Assembly (NCBI RefSeq): GCF_009909185.1
Contig: NZ_JAAAMV010000005.1
Coordinates: 62,001 to 126,000, forward strand
Length of the DNA stretch: 64,000 nt
From: Paenibacillus glycinis
Lineage (GTDB): Bacteria; Bacillota; Bacilli; Paenibacillales; Paenibacillaceae
Reading direction: 5' to 3'
Positions 17,733-25,249 of this stretch are shown in pieces; position 1 is the stretch's first letter; the number at the start of each line of letters is the position of its first letter. Both the position numbers and the translations under genes were made by a program. Below the pieces are notes generated by a model. That model worked only from the letters and a program-made list of their open reading frames with translations. It was not told the origin of the DNA and made no database searches.

Positions 17733-17750
17733 ATGTGAAAATAATCACAT
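17733..17750. promoter_or_regulatory. Rex/Fnr-type palindrome upstream of yjlC-ndh
   Basis: ATGTGAAAATAATCACAT contains the perfect palindrome TGTGA-N6-TCACA (17734-17749), about 105 bp upstream of yjlC. It resembles the Rex operator (TTGTGAA-N4-TTCACAA) at most fixed positions and also fits the Fnr/Crp consensus. Because Rex controls this operon in B. subtilis, Rex is favoured. Confidence 0.65.
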
Positions 17751-17985
17751 GACGCTTCGAAGATGGCAGCCTTTCTTCTCCCTCTACTGTATCGCTTTTT
17801 GCCCTGCTCGACCATAGGTAAACTTAAAAATTATTTTTATTATGCCAATAAAAATTATTGATCATTCCGGAAATAAAACCCAACGTGCCGGACATTGCCG
17901 ATTTTCCGTGGCAAGCTCCCCCGGCAAGCCGCCAATAGTAGGCTGCACAGGATCAGATGAACGCATTCTTGCCGTGCCCGCTTCC

Positions 17986-18651
17986 CTAAATGACGGCGTA
18001 CAGCTCCTTCATCGGCCGCATCAAATTTTGTTTCATCAAGGCGGAGGCCAGCTCGGGAGAGCGCTGCTCCAAGGCTTCGATGATCGCCTCGTGCTCTTCG
18101 ACGGAGCCGTTCGTCTCCATCTCGGGCTGCTTCAGGAACACGTACTTGAACCGCCGGATGTGGATCTGCAGCGACGCGCTGAACGAGGCGACGTACGGAT
18201 TGCCCGATGCGTCGACGATGATGTCGTGGAACTGTTCGTCCAGCTCCATCGCCTGATACGGCAGCCCGCCCGCGATCGCCGCGGCGAACTCGCCGTTCAG
18301 CGACTTCAGCCGCTCGATCCGCTCCACTGAGATTCGCTGCGCCGCGCCTTCGGCCGCGAGCGCATGCAGCGAGGCCAGCGTCGGGTACAAGCTCAGAATG
18401 TCGTCCTTCTCGATATCGGTCACGCGCGTTTCCTTGCCGGGCTGCATCGAGACGAGCCCCTGCACCTCCAGCAGCTGGAACGCTTCGCGGATCGGCGTTC
18501 GGCTGACGGCCAGAGCCTCGGCCAGCTCGGCGTCGACGAGCTTCTCGCCGGGCCTTAGCGTGCCTTCGATAATCCAGCGTTGAATTTGCGATAAAGCCCG
18601 CTCCTTCGCGGTCATGCGAACGGGCGAGGCGAAATCCCGGGGTACAGGCAT
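17986..18651 (-). CDS. GntR-family regulator, FCD (FadR) subfamily
   Basis: A 221-residue repressor-type protein. The winged HTH at residues 15-75 contains RPGEKLVDAELAEALAVSRTPIREAF, followed by an all-helical FCD effector domain whose metal-binding-type residues lie in ELDEQFHDIIV and the SVEEHEAIIEALE histidine. The start is ATG 18651 after AAGGAGC. It stands alone, flanked by gaps, with a palindrome in its own promoter, so autoregulation is likely. The effector is unknown; this subfamily usually binds carboxylates. Confidence 0.88.
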   Translation of the reverse strand: MPVPRDFASPVRMTAKERALSQIQRWIIEGTLRPGEKLVDAELAEALAVSRTPIREAFQLLEVQGLVSMQPGKETRVTDIEKDDILSLYPTLASLHALAAEGAAQRISVERIERLKSLNGEFAAAIAGGLPYQAMELDEQFHDIIVDASGNPYVASFSASLQIHIRRFKYVFLKQPEMETNGSVEEHEAIIEALEQRSPELASALMKQNLMRPMKELYAVI

Positions 18652-18679
18652 CGTCGAGTAAGCTCCTTAAGTCGCTTTA

Positions 18680-18689
18680 ATGTATACAT
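18680..18689. promoter_or_regulatory. Candidate GntR operator
   Basis: ATGTATACAT is a perfect 10-bp palindrome 29 bp upstream of the GntR gene, of the TGTATACA type often bound by FadR-subfamily proteins. Confidence 0.45.
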
Positions 18690-18864
18690 GCAATATATCG
18701 CATTCTAATTTTCCGTTCAATATACCCTTGCGTATTCCTTGCCGCGCCTCGCATGGCATGACTGGCATTCACGGCTCCTGCCGCCCCGCAGTCATCGGCG
18801 ACTTTTAATTCTCCCTGATTTGGGCCATACTTATCCGTAAAACCGGGTGTCGGGAGCAATTGCA

Positions 18865-18987
18865 ATGGACGAACGCAAATCGAACTTTTTTGTCGGCTTA
18901 TTCTGGGGCGCGATCATCAGCGTCGCGCTCTGGGGCCTTATCGCGCTGGCCGTCCTCGGATGGGTCCGGCTGATCAAGCATCATTAA
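18865..18987 (+). CDS. Small single-span membrane protein (40 aa)
   Basis: ATG at 18865 follows CGGGAGCAATTGCA and opens a 40-codon frame. The product begins MDERKSNFFVGLFWG, has one continuous hydrophobic segment (residues 8-33) and ends RLIKHH. Charge distribution and length suit a small membrane protein. No homologue is recognised. The gap between the GntR gene and this gene shows nothing else. Confidence 0.5.
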   Translation: MDERKSNFFVGLFWGAIISVALWGLIALAVLGWVRLIKHH

Positions 18988-19043
18988 AGGTAACCTTCAG
19001 GGTAACCAAGTTTTTTATTAGCGAATTTGAAAGCTCTATCCTC

Positions 19044-19073
19044 GCCCCAGCCGGGCTCAGGCCCGGCTGGGGC
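19044..19073. terminator. GC-rich hairpin between converging genes
   Basis: A 13-bp perfect stem (GCCCCAGCCGGGC at 19044-19056, mirrored at 19061-19073) with loop TCAG lies between the small membrane ORF and the MATE gene stop. There is no T-tract, so it is a structural element or a bidirectional, imperfect terminator. Confidence 0.45.
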
Positions 19074-19109
19074 TACGCCTGCTGGCCTGTTTGTCCCCGG
19101 CGCCGCGCA

Positions 19110-20501
19110 TCAGATCAACCGATGCCGGTACCACTTCTTCCCGCCGAACCGCCACAGGAAAATGGCGCCGCGGACGCCCCATTCGATATTCATCGCCAGC
19201 CAGACGCCGACGATTCCGACGTTCAGCACGATCCCGAGTACATAGCCGAGCACGATTCGGAACAGCCACATGGACAGCAGCGATACGAGCGACGTAAACT
19301 TCGAATCGCCCGCCGCCCGCAGCGCCGACGGCATGATGAAGCTGATCGACCAAAGCGGCACCTGGGCGATCGCGTTGATCAGCACGATGATGAAGATGTC
19401 GTGCACGATCTCGTCCGGCGGGTGAAACAGGCTGACGATCGGGTGAAACAACGGCACGATGATCAGCGCCGTGATCAACAGGAACAAGGACGACACCCAC
19501 AGGAAGAAGCGGGTGAACTTCCGGGCCTCCTCCACGTCCTGCCGCCCCATGGACTGGCCGACGACCGTGATCGCGGCGAGCGAGAGCGCGGCGGACGGGA
19601 TCTGCGTCAACCCCGCGAACGAGCCGCCGATGGCGTTGACCGCGATCGCGTTCGTTCCGAGATGGACGATGAAGATCTGGGTGACGATCTTGCCCCCGTT
19701 GAAGAACATTTGCTCGGCCGCGAAAGGCAGCCCCACGTACATGATTTTCTTCACCATGGCGAACTTGACGCGCAGCAGATCCATGAGGCGCAAATGCAGG
19801 TTGGTATCCATCTTGACCAGATAAAAGAGCGCGAACGCCGCCGCCCCGTACCGGGCGATGTTGATGGAGATGCTCATGCCGAGCACGCCCATGTGCAGCA
19901 TGTTGATGAACAGCACGTTCAGCAGCACGTACGACACGTTCATGATCAGGGACAGCATGAGCGACGCCCGGGAGCGCCCGATGCCCCGAAGCGCGCCGCA
20001 GACCGCTTCCGTCAGCGCGATGCCGGCATAGGAAGCGCAGCTGCCGATAAAATACGTCTTGGCTTCGGCGAAGACGTCCGGCGCGGCCGCGCCGAACAGC
20101 AGGCCGAGCGCCGGCCCGTGGGCCGCGATCATCGCGAGGCTGATGACGATCGCGAACAGCGTCACGGACGAGACGGAGCTGGCCGCGGCCTTGGACACCA
20201 TCAGTCCGTTCCCGCTCCCCTTGTACTGCGCCACGATGACCGTGCCGCCCGTCGACACGGCGACGAACACGCTGATCAGAAACATGTTCAGCGAATCGAC
20301 CATATTGACCGCGCTGACCGCCGATACGCCCGAGGAGCTGATCATGGCGGTGTTCACCAGGCTGAGGCCGACGATGAACGCCTGATCGATCAGAATCGGG
20401 AGATACAGGGCGCTTAGCTGCCGGTAATCCCCGATCGCAAAGCGGGCGATTACCTTCTCGAGGAAAGCTTGCTTCCGTTGCCGGTAAGCAGATTGAACCA
20501 C
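19110..20501 (-). CDS. MATE family multidrug/Na+ antiporter
   Basis: A 463-residue integral membrane protein with twelve predicted helices in two halves, starting at GTG 20501 with only a poor ribosome site. The conserved first-half segment LYLPILIDQAFIVGLSLVNTAMISSSG is typical of MATE exporters, which use a cation gradient to expel organic cations. It stands alone. Substrate not predictable. Confidence 0.9.
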   Translation of the reverse strand: MVQSAYRQRKQAFLEKVIARFAIGDYRQLSALYLPILIDQAFIVGLSLVNTAMISSSGVSAVSAVNMVDSLNMFLISVFVAVSTGGTVIVAQYKGSGNGLMVSKAAASSVSSVTLFAIVISLAMIAAHGPALGLLFGAAAPDVFAEAKTYFIGSCASYAGIALTEAVCGALRGIGRSRASLMLSLIMNVSYVLLNVLFINMLHMGVLGMSISINIARYGAAAFALFYLVKMDTNLHLRLMDLLRVKFAMVKKIMYVGLPFAAEQMFFNGGKIVTQIFIVHLGTNAIAVNAIGGSFAGLTQIPSAALSLAAITVVGQSMGRQDVEEARKFTRFFLWVSSLFLLITALIIVPLFHPIVSLFHPPDEIVHDIFIIVLINAIAQVPLWSISFIMPSALRAAGDSKFTSLVSLLSMWLFRIVLGYVLGIVLNVGIVGVWLAMNIEWGVRGAIFLWRFGGKKWYRHRLI

Positions 20502-20753
20502 GTCATCACATTCTTTTTCTCGTATTTTGGTGGAAGCTCCGATTCAACGTATAAATATTATTATAGCAAAGAACTTCCGGGGACGGGTCCGGAATTGCCG
20601 GCAATCTTTTCCGCGGGACTTTCGGCGCCCTTGAAACGCGACAGCTAGTATGTCACAATCTGTAGGGGAAGCACGACAGTCCTTATCGTTTTACACCGTT
20701 GCGTCGCCCGGCTAAACCCCAATTTCCTCGAATCGAATAGGAGGCAAGGAATC

Positions 20754-21671
20754 ATGAGAACGATGAAGCTCGGAACCAGCAAGCTGGAGGTACCCGTCGT
20801 CGCGGTCGGCTGCATGCGCATCAATCAGCTGGACAAGGCAGGCGCGGAGCGTTTCGTCCAAACGGCGCTTGAAGAGGGCGCGAATTTCTTTGACCATGCG
20901 GATATTTACGGCGGCGGCAAATGCGAGGAAATCTTCGCGGATGCCATACATATGAGCGACGATGTTCGCGAGAAGATCATTTTGCAGTCCAAATGCGGCA
21001 TTCGCCAAGGACAGTTCGATTTCTCCAAGGAGCACATCCTGGCGTCGGTCGACAAAATCCTGCAGCGCCTGCGCACGGATTACCTCGATATCCTGCTGCT
21101 GCACCGTCCGGACGCGCTGGTCGAGCCGGAAGAAGTCGCAGAAGCGTTCGACAAGCTCGAGAGCTCGGGCAAGGTGCGCCACTTCGGCGTGTCCAACCAA
21201 AACCCGAACCAAATCGCCCTGCTGAAGAAATTCGTGAAGCAGCCGATCGTCGCCAACCAGCTGCAGCTCAGCATCACGAACGCCAACATGATCTCGAACG
21301 GGGTCAACGTGAACATGGCGAACGAATCGGCCATCAACCGCGACGGCAGCATTCTCGACTACTGCCGCCTGCACGATATCACGATCCAACCGTGGTCGCC
21401 GTTCCAATTCGGCTTCTTCGAGGGCGTCTTCCTGGACAACCCGAAATTCCCGGAACTGAACGCGCAAATCGACGAAGTCGCCAAGAAATACGACGTCAGC
21501 AACACGACGATCGCCATCGCGTGGCTGCTTCGCCACCCGGCCAAAATGCAGCCGGTCACCGGCACGACGAGCATCGAGCGGATCAAGGATTGCATCCGCG
21601 CGAGCGACGTCCAGCTGACGCGCGAAGAGTGGTACGCCATCTACCGCGCGGCGGGCAACATCCTGCCGTAA
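20754..21671 (+). CDS. Aldo/keto reductase, YdhF-like
   Basis: A 305-residue TIM-barrel NADPH-dependent carbonyl reductase. The catalytic tetrad is visible: Asp and Tyr in NFFDHADIYGGGK (near 45-55), Lys in IILQSKCG (near 80) and His in ILLLHRPDAL (near 118). The closest type is E. coli YdhF. AGGAGG precedes the ATG. It is monocistronic, ending at a strong terminator. Physiological substrate unknown. Confidence 0.92.
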   Translation: MRTMKLGTSKLEVPVVAVGCMRINQLDKAGAERFVQTALEEGANFFDHADIYGGGKCEEIFADAIHMSDDVREKIILQSKCGIRQGQFDFSKEHILASVDKILQRLRTDYLDILLLHRPDALVEPEEVAEAFDKLESSGKVRHFGVSNQNPNQIALLKKFVKQPIVANQLQLSITNANMISNGVNVNMANESAINRDGSILDYCRLHDITIQPWSPFQFGFFEGVFLDNPKFPELNAQIDEVAKKYDVSNTTIAIAWLLRHPAKMQPVTGTTSIERIKDCIRASDVQLTREEWYAIYRAAGNILP

Positions 21672-21687
21672 CGGATAGCGACGGAGG

Positions 21688-21726
21688 CAGCCTTCGGTCC
21701 TTAGGGGACCGGAGGCTGTTTTTTGT
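21688..21726 (+). terminator. Terminator of the aldo/keto reductase gene
   Basis: CAGCCTTCGGTCC pairs with GGACCGGAGGCTG (21688-21718) and is followed by TTTTTTGTTT. Confidence 0.92.
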
Positions 21727-21781
21727 TTACCGGGACTGATCCGCGAGTCGTTCGGCCGCGGTCTTCATCCCCAAAGCACCG

Positions 21782-21822
21782 AAAAAAAGACCATCCAAGA
21801 ATTCATCCTCTTAGATGGTCTT
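21782..21822 (-). terminator. Terminator of the ECF42 accessory operon
   Basis: AAGACCATC (21787-21795) pairs with GATGGTCTT (21814-21822) across an 18-nt loop; on the minus strand seven T follow. It lies 54 bp beyond the DUF1801 stop. Confidence 0.7.
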
Positions 21823-21875
21823 GCTTGATGCGCGGAAACTGCGATGCGCGGGAACAATCCGCGGCACGCGCTCGC

Positions 21876-22217
21876 CTACAGCGCCGAAGACGCCTGGCTC
21901 ACCAGCGCCGACAGCTGCGCCGCGTCGAAGGACTCGCCCTGCTTCAGCTTGATCGTTTTGCGTTCGGGCGGACCGTCGAACCGGCCCTCCGGAAGCGTCA
22001 GCCCCGCGGCATTAAAGATCGTGAAGCTGACTGCGTCCTTCGACGTGCCGATGACGGCCGCGTACTTGCCGTTCTTCAGAAAATGCGATTTATTATACTG
22101 CATGCGCTCCTGCACCTCCGGCACCGCGCCGCGCACGACCTCGCGAAGGCCCACGCAAAGCTCATGCTGCCACGGCTCCTTGACCGCCGCGATAAATTCG
22201 GTTAATTCCGGGTTCAT
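21876..22217 (-). CDS. DUF1801 domain protein
   Basis: A 113-residue protein starting after TAGGAGCGATCGAAC. Fold family DUF1801 (YdhG/YjbR-like): PELTEFIAAVKEPWQHELCVGLREVVRGAVPEVQERMQYNKSHF. It lies 42 bp downstream of the VOC gene and has no promoter of the ECF42 type of its own, so it is likely cotranscribed with that gene. Members of this family are often found beside DGPF and VOC proteins; function unknown. Confidence 0.8.
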   Translation of the reverse strand: MNPELTEFIAAVKEPWQHELCVGLREVVRGAVPEVQERMQYNKSHFLKNGKYAAVIGTSKDAVSFTIFNAAGLTLPEGRFDGPPERKTIKLKQGESFDAAQLSALVSQASSAL

Positions 22218-22259
22218 GTTCGATCGCTCCTATTCCGGGTTCGAATGCACGGATTCTAA

Positions 22260-22655
22260 TTACTGCTGCTTCACGACTTGCCAGGTGATGCCGAATTGAT
22301 CCTGCACTTCGCCGTAATACGCGCCCCACGGCTGCAGGGCGAACGGATACTTTACTTCGCCGCCGTCGCCCAGATTCGCGAAAGCGTCCCGCGCCTCGGC
22401 TTCGTCGCCGTACGACAACGACAACGAGATGCTCCGCGTATAGCCGACCGGCCCGGAATCGGCGAAGAACAGCGCGTTTTCGCCGGCGACCGTCATCGCC
22501 AAATGCATGACCCTGTCCGCCATGCCTTCCGGCGCTCCCGGCATCTGACCATAGGTCATCGTCGACACGATCTCTCCGCCGAGCGCCTTGGCATAGAACC
22601 CGGCTTGCTCCCTTGCATTCTCCGAAATAATGTACGCCGTTAATTGCGCTCCCAT
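22260..22655 (-). CDS. VOC family protein, PhnB-like
   Basis: A 131-residue vicinal-oxygen-chelate fold protein (glyoxalase/bleomycin-resistance superfamily): paired beta-alpha-beta-beta-beta units with AYIISENAREQAGFYAKALGGEI at the N-terminus and a YGEVQDQFGITWQV end, as in PhnB/YdhG-type proteins. Preceded by one copy of the ECF42-type promoter, so probably a member of the sigma regulon. Substrate unknown. Confidence 0.85.
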   Translation of the reverse strand: MGAQLTAYIISENAREQAGFYAKALGGEIVSTMTYGQMPGAPEGMADRVMHLAMTVAGENALFFADSGPVGYTRSISLSLSYGDEAEARDAFANLGDGGEVKYPFALQPWGAYYGEVQDQFGITWQVVKQQ

Positions 22656-22705
22656 CGTTCCAACAACCTCTCTCGTATGAAATGGTTACTACAGCATCCA
22701 CTACC

Positions 22706-22734
22706 ACGACGAACGGCGTTTCCCGAAATCGACA
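22706..22734 (-). promoter_or_regulatory. ECF42-type promoter P3 (VOC-DUF1801 unit)
   Basis: TGTCGA (22734-22729), 17-bp spacer, CGTCGT (22711-22706). It starts within 5 bp of the stop of the DGPF-2 gene and lies 51 bp upstream of the VOC start. Confidence 0.85.
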
Positions 22735-22738
22735 GCGC

Positions 22739-23191
22739 TCAACAAAAGTTTTTATTACGCTTCAGCATCTCCATCTGGTCCAGCAGCTCGGCCTCCATGG
22801 CCATTGCCTTCCAGTCTCGAAGCGAGCTCCCCTGCTCGCCCTCGGCCAGCTCGCGAACCTCGATGACGCCCTCGCCATGGCCGCTCGGGTCCGGCATGCG
22901 CATTGCCCACGCCATCGCTTCTTCCTGCGAGCGCGCGTCAATCAGCAGGTACCCCGCCATCGGCTCCGTTTCCCGCGCAAACGGGCCGGCCGTCACCACC
23001 GGCGCGCCGCCGGGCACCGGATACGCGATCCGCACCCCGCTCGCGCTCGGCAGCAGCCGCGCCTCCGCAACGAGCGCCCCGGCCCCGGCCAGCGCGTCCC
23101 GATAAGCCGCCATCGCCCGGCACCAGCCGCTTCCCGGTTCGAGCCCGGCTTCGGAATGGCCGGTCGCTTTCACCACCAGCATAAATCGCAT
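22739..23191 (-). CDS. YciI/DGPF-type protein (DGPF-2)
   Basis: A 150-residue YCII-related (DGPF) protein, start ATG 23191 after ACGGGAGGGAAGACG. The domain begins MRFMLVVKATGHSEAG and carries a PFARETEPMAGYLLIDA segment that replaces the usual DGPF tetrapeptide. DGPF proteins are the conserved genomic partners of ECF42 sigma factors. Their function is not established. Preceded by its own copy of the ECF42-type promoter. Confidence 0.85.
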   Translation of the reverse strand: MRFMLVVKATGHSEAGLEPGSGWCRAMAAYRDALAGAGALVAEARLLPSASGVRIAYPVPGGAPVVTAGPFARETEPMAGYLLIDARSQEEAMAWAMRMPDPSGHGEGVIEVRELAEGEQGSSLRDWKAMAMEAELLDQMEMLKRNKNFC

Positions 23192-23270
23192 CGTCTTCCC
23201 TCCCGTCATCGTTCGACCGGCTTGCGGCGGTTCCGTCCGGAACGACTTCCGCGATGCCGTATCTATAGGC

Positions 23271-23299
23271 ACGACGAACGGGGAGACGCCTGATCGACA
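23271..23299 (-). promoter_or_regulatory. ECF42-type promoter P2 (DGPF-2)
   Basis: TGTCGA (23299-23294), 17-bp spacer, CGTCGT (23276-23271), 80 bp upstream of the DGPF-2 start, in the gap after the sigma-factor gene. Confidence 0.85.
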
Positions 23300-23342
23300 A
23301 CCCGGCGAATAAGTTATTCCGCCTCGTTCCTCCCGGGGAGCT

Positions 23343-24596
23343 TCAATCGCACTCGGCCGCGCGCTTCCGCAGCAGCGCCTGCTCGCGCTCGTTGCGCGTC
23401 AAAGCCGCCGCGCGCTCGAACTCGATCCGCGCTTCCGCGCCGCGGCCCAGCTTGGCAAGCAGGTCGCCGCGAACGCTCGGCAGCAGATGGTACGCCTGCA
23501 ACGAAGGCTCGGCGCTCAGCTCGTCGACGAGCCGCAGCCCGAATTCGGGCCCGAACGCCATCGCGATGGCCACGGCGCGGTTCAATTCCACGACGGGGGA
23601 AGGCACCGCGCGGGACAAGGCTTCGTATAAGGCCGCGATGCGCACCCAGTCGGTCTCGTCCGCCGTTCGCGCGGTCGCATGGCAGGCCGCGATCGAAGCC
23701 TGCAGCGCATACGGGCCGAGCGGTCGCCCCAGCCTGCGGGCACGCTCGAGCGCGGCCAAGCCGCGGCGGATGAGCAAATAATCCCACAGCGCCCGGTTCT
23801 GATCGAGCAGCAGGACAGGCTCGCCCTCCGCGTTCACGCGGGTCTTGAACCGGGAGGATTGGATCTCCATGAGCGCCACCAGACCATGCACCTCGGGCTC
23901 GCGGGGCGAGATCTCGGCCAGTATCCGGCCCAGCCGCAGCGCCTCCTGGCAGAGCAGCGGGCGAATCCAGCTGCCCCCGGAGGTGGCGGAATAGCCTTCG
24001 TTGAACATGAGGTAGATCACCTCGAGCACCGCCGTCAGCCGCTCCTGCAGCTCTTCGCCCTCGGGCACCTCGAAGGGGACCTGCGCGGCGCTCAGCGTCC
24101 GCTTCGCCCGCACGATCCGCTGGGCGACCGTCGGTTCCGCGACGAGAAACGCCTTCGCGATCTCGTCCGTCGTCAGTCCGCCGAGCAGGCGCAGCGTCAG
24201 GGCGACCCGCGCTTCGCGGGAGAGAACCGGGTGGCAGGTCGCGAAGATCAGCCGCAGCAGGTCGTCGCCGATCCCGCCGTCCAGGCGCCGCTCCAGATCG
24301 TCTTCGGTGAACGTATCGGCCGTACGGCCCCATTCCTCGTATTTCCGGTCGCGCGTCTTGGTTCGCCGCATGAAGTCGATCGCCTTGCGTTTGGCCGTCG
24401 TCATCAGCCAGGCGCCGGGATTGTCCGGGATGCCGCCGTCCGGCCAACGCTCGAGGGCGGCGACCAGCGCGTCCTGGGCCAGATCCTCGGCCAGCCCGAC
24501 GTCGCGGACCATCCTTGCCAGACCGGCGATCAGCTTGGCCGATTCGATCCGCCATATCGCATCGATCGTACGGTGCGCGTCGGAGGTCCGCGCCAT
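23343..24596 (-). CDS. ECF sigma factor, ECF42 group, with C-terminal helical extension
   Basis: A 417-residue sigma factor. The sigma2 region (about 15-85) contains VGLAEDLAQDALVAALERW, sigma4 (about 120-175) contains LRLLGGLTTDEIAKAFLVAEPTVAQRIVRAK, and about 240 residues of helical repeats follow (DUF6596/TPR-like, including EVIYLMFNEGYSA). This length and the flanking DGPF genes define the ECF42 group. The C-terminal extension in that group is needed for activity; there is no anti-sigma factor in the neighbourhood. It starts 2 bp after the stop of DGPF-1, so the two form one operon from P1. Confidence 0.93.
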   Translation of the reverse strand: MARTSDAHRTIDAIWRIESAKLIAGLARMVRDVGLAEDLAQDALVAALERWPDGGIPDNPGAWLMTTAKRKAIDFMRRTKTRDRKYEEWGRTADTFTEDDLERRLDGGIGDDLLRLIFATCHPVLSREARVALTLRLLGGLTTDEIAKAFLVAEPTVAQRIVRAKRTLSAAQVPFEVPEGEELQERLTAVLEVIYLMFNEGYSATSGGSWIRPLLCQEALRLGRILAEISPREPEVHGLVALMEIQSSRFKTRVNAEGEPVLLLDQNRALWDYLLIRRGLAALERARRLGRPLGPYALQASIAACHATARTADETDWVRIAALYEALSRAVPSPVVELNRAVAIAMAFGPEFGLRLVDELSAEPSLQAYHLLPSVRGDLLAKLGRGAEARIEFERAAALTRNEREQALLRKRAAECD

Positions 24597-24598
24597 GA

Positions 24599-25027
24599 TC
24601 AGTTATCCTTGACGAGCCGCCCGCGCAGCGCGTTTTCCCTGGCGTGCAGCTCCGGATCGGCGATGATCTCCTCGAAGTCGAACACCTGACGAAGCTCGAT
24701 CTCCCCTTCGCCGAAGCCGTGCGGATCCGGCATGCGCAACGCCCACTCGACCGCTTCCTCGCGCGACTTGACCTCGATCAGCGTGTAGCCGGCGATGATT
24801 TCCTTCGTCTCCGCGAACGGACCGTCGACGACCTTCGGCTTGCCGCCCGGTTCGGGATACGAGATGCGGATCGCCCCCGAGCTCGGATGCAGGCCGTCGG
24901 CCGCGACCAGCACGCCCGCTTTGGCCAGCTCCTCGTTGTACCTCATCATCGCGTCGACCAGCTCCGGCGCAGGCATGATCCCCGCTTCGGAATCCTTGGA
25001 TGCTTTCACGACCATCATGAATCGCAT
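24599..25027 (-). CDS. YciI/DGPF-type protein (DGPF-1)
   Basis: A 142-residue DGPF protein with the actual tetrapeptide-like segment KVVDGPFAETKEIIAGYTLIE. The start is ATG 25027, 9 nt after AGGAGG; an ATG two codons earlier is too close to that site. It is the promoter-proximal gene of the sigma-factor operon. Function of the family is unknown; the dimeric ferredoxin-like fold and conserved acid suggest an enzyme. Confidence 0.88.
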   Translation of the reverse strand: MRFMMVVKASKDSEAGIMPAPELVDAMMRYNEELAKAGVLVAADGLHPSSGAIRISYPEPGGKPKVVDGPFAETKEIIAGYTLIEVKSREEAVEWALRMPDPHGFGEGEIELRQVFDFEEIIADPELHARENALRGRLVKDN

Positions 25028-25076
25028 AATCATTCTCCTCCTGCTATCGATTGTAGAGACCCTCGCCTCCATTAGG

Positions 25077-25105
25077 ACGACGAATATAAACGAGCTTTCT
25101 CGACA
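25077..25105 (-). promoter_or_regulatory. ECF42-type promoter P1 (DGPF-1 and sigma factor)
   Basis: TGTCGA (25105-25100), 17-bp spacer, CGTCGT (25082-25077), 50 bp upstream of the DGPF-1 start. This puts the sigma-factor gene itself under the same promoter type, i.e. autoregulation. Confidence 0.85.
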
Positions 25106-25176
25106 CGATGCCGAAATTCAAGGTTGTCAACGTATGCCAATTATAATACGGACGCGCAATCGAAGCCATCGACGAC

Positions 25177-25222
25177 AAAAACGGCAGCGCCGGACTTCGT
25201 TGAAAGTCCGATGCTGCCGTTT
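25177..25222 (-). terminator. Terminator of the second MATE gene
   Basis: AACGGCAGC / GCTGCCGTT arms with an inner CGGACTT / AAGTCCG stem span 25180-25222; on the minus strand TTTTTG follows. It separates the MATE gene from the ECF42 cluster. Confidence 0.8.
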
Positions 25223-25249
25223 AGCGAAAGGTGACCGCAATTAACCTCA

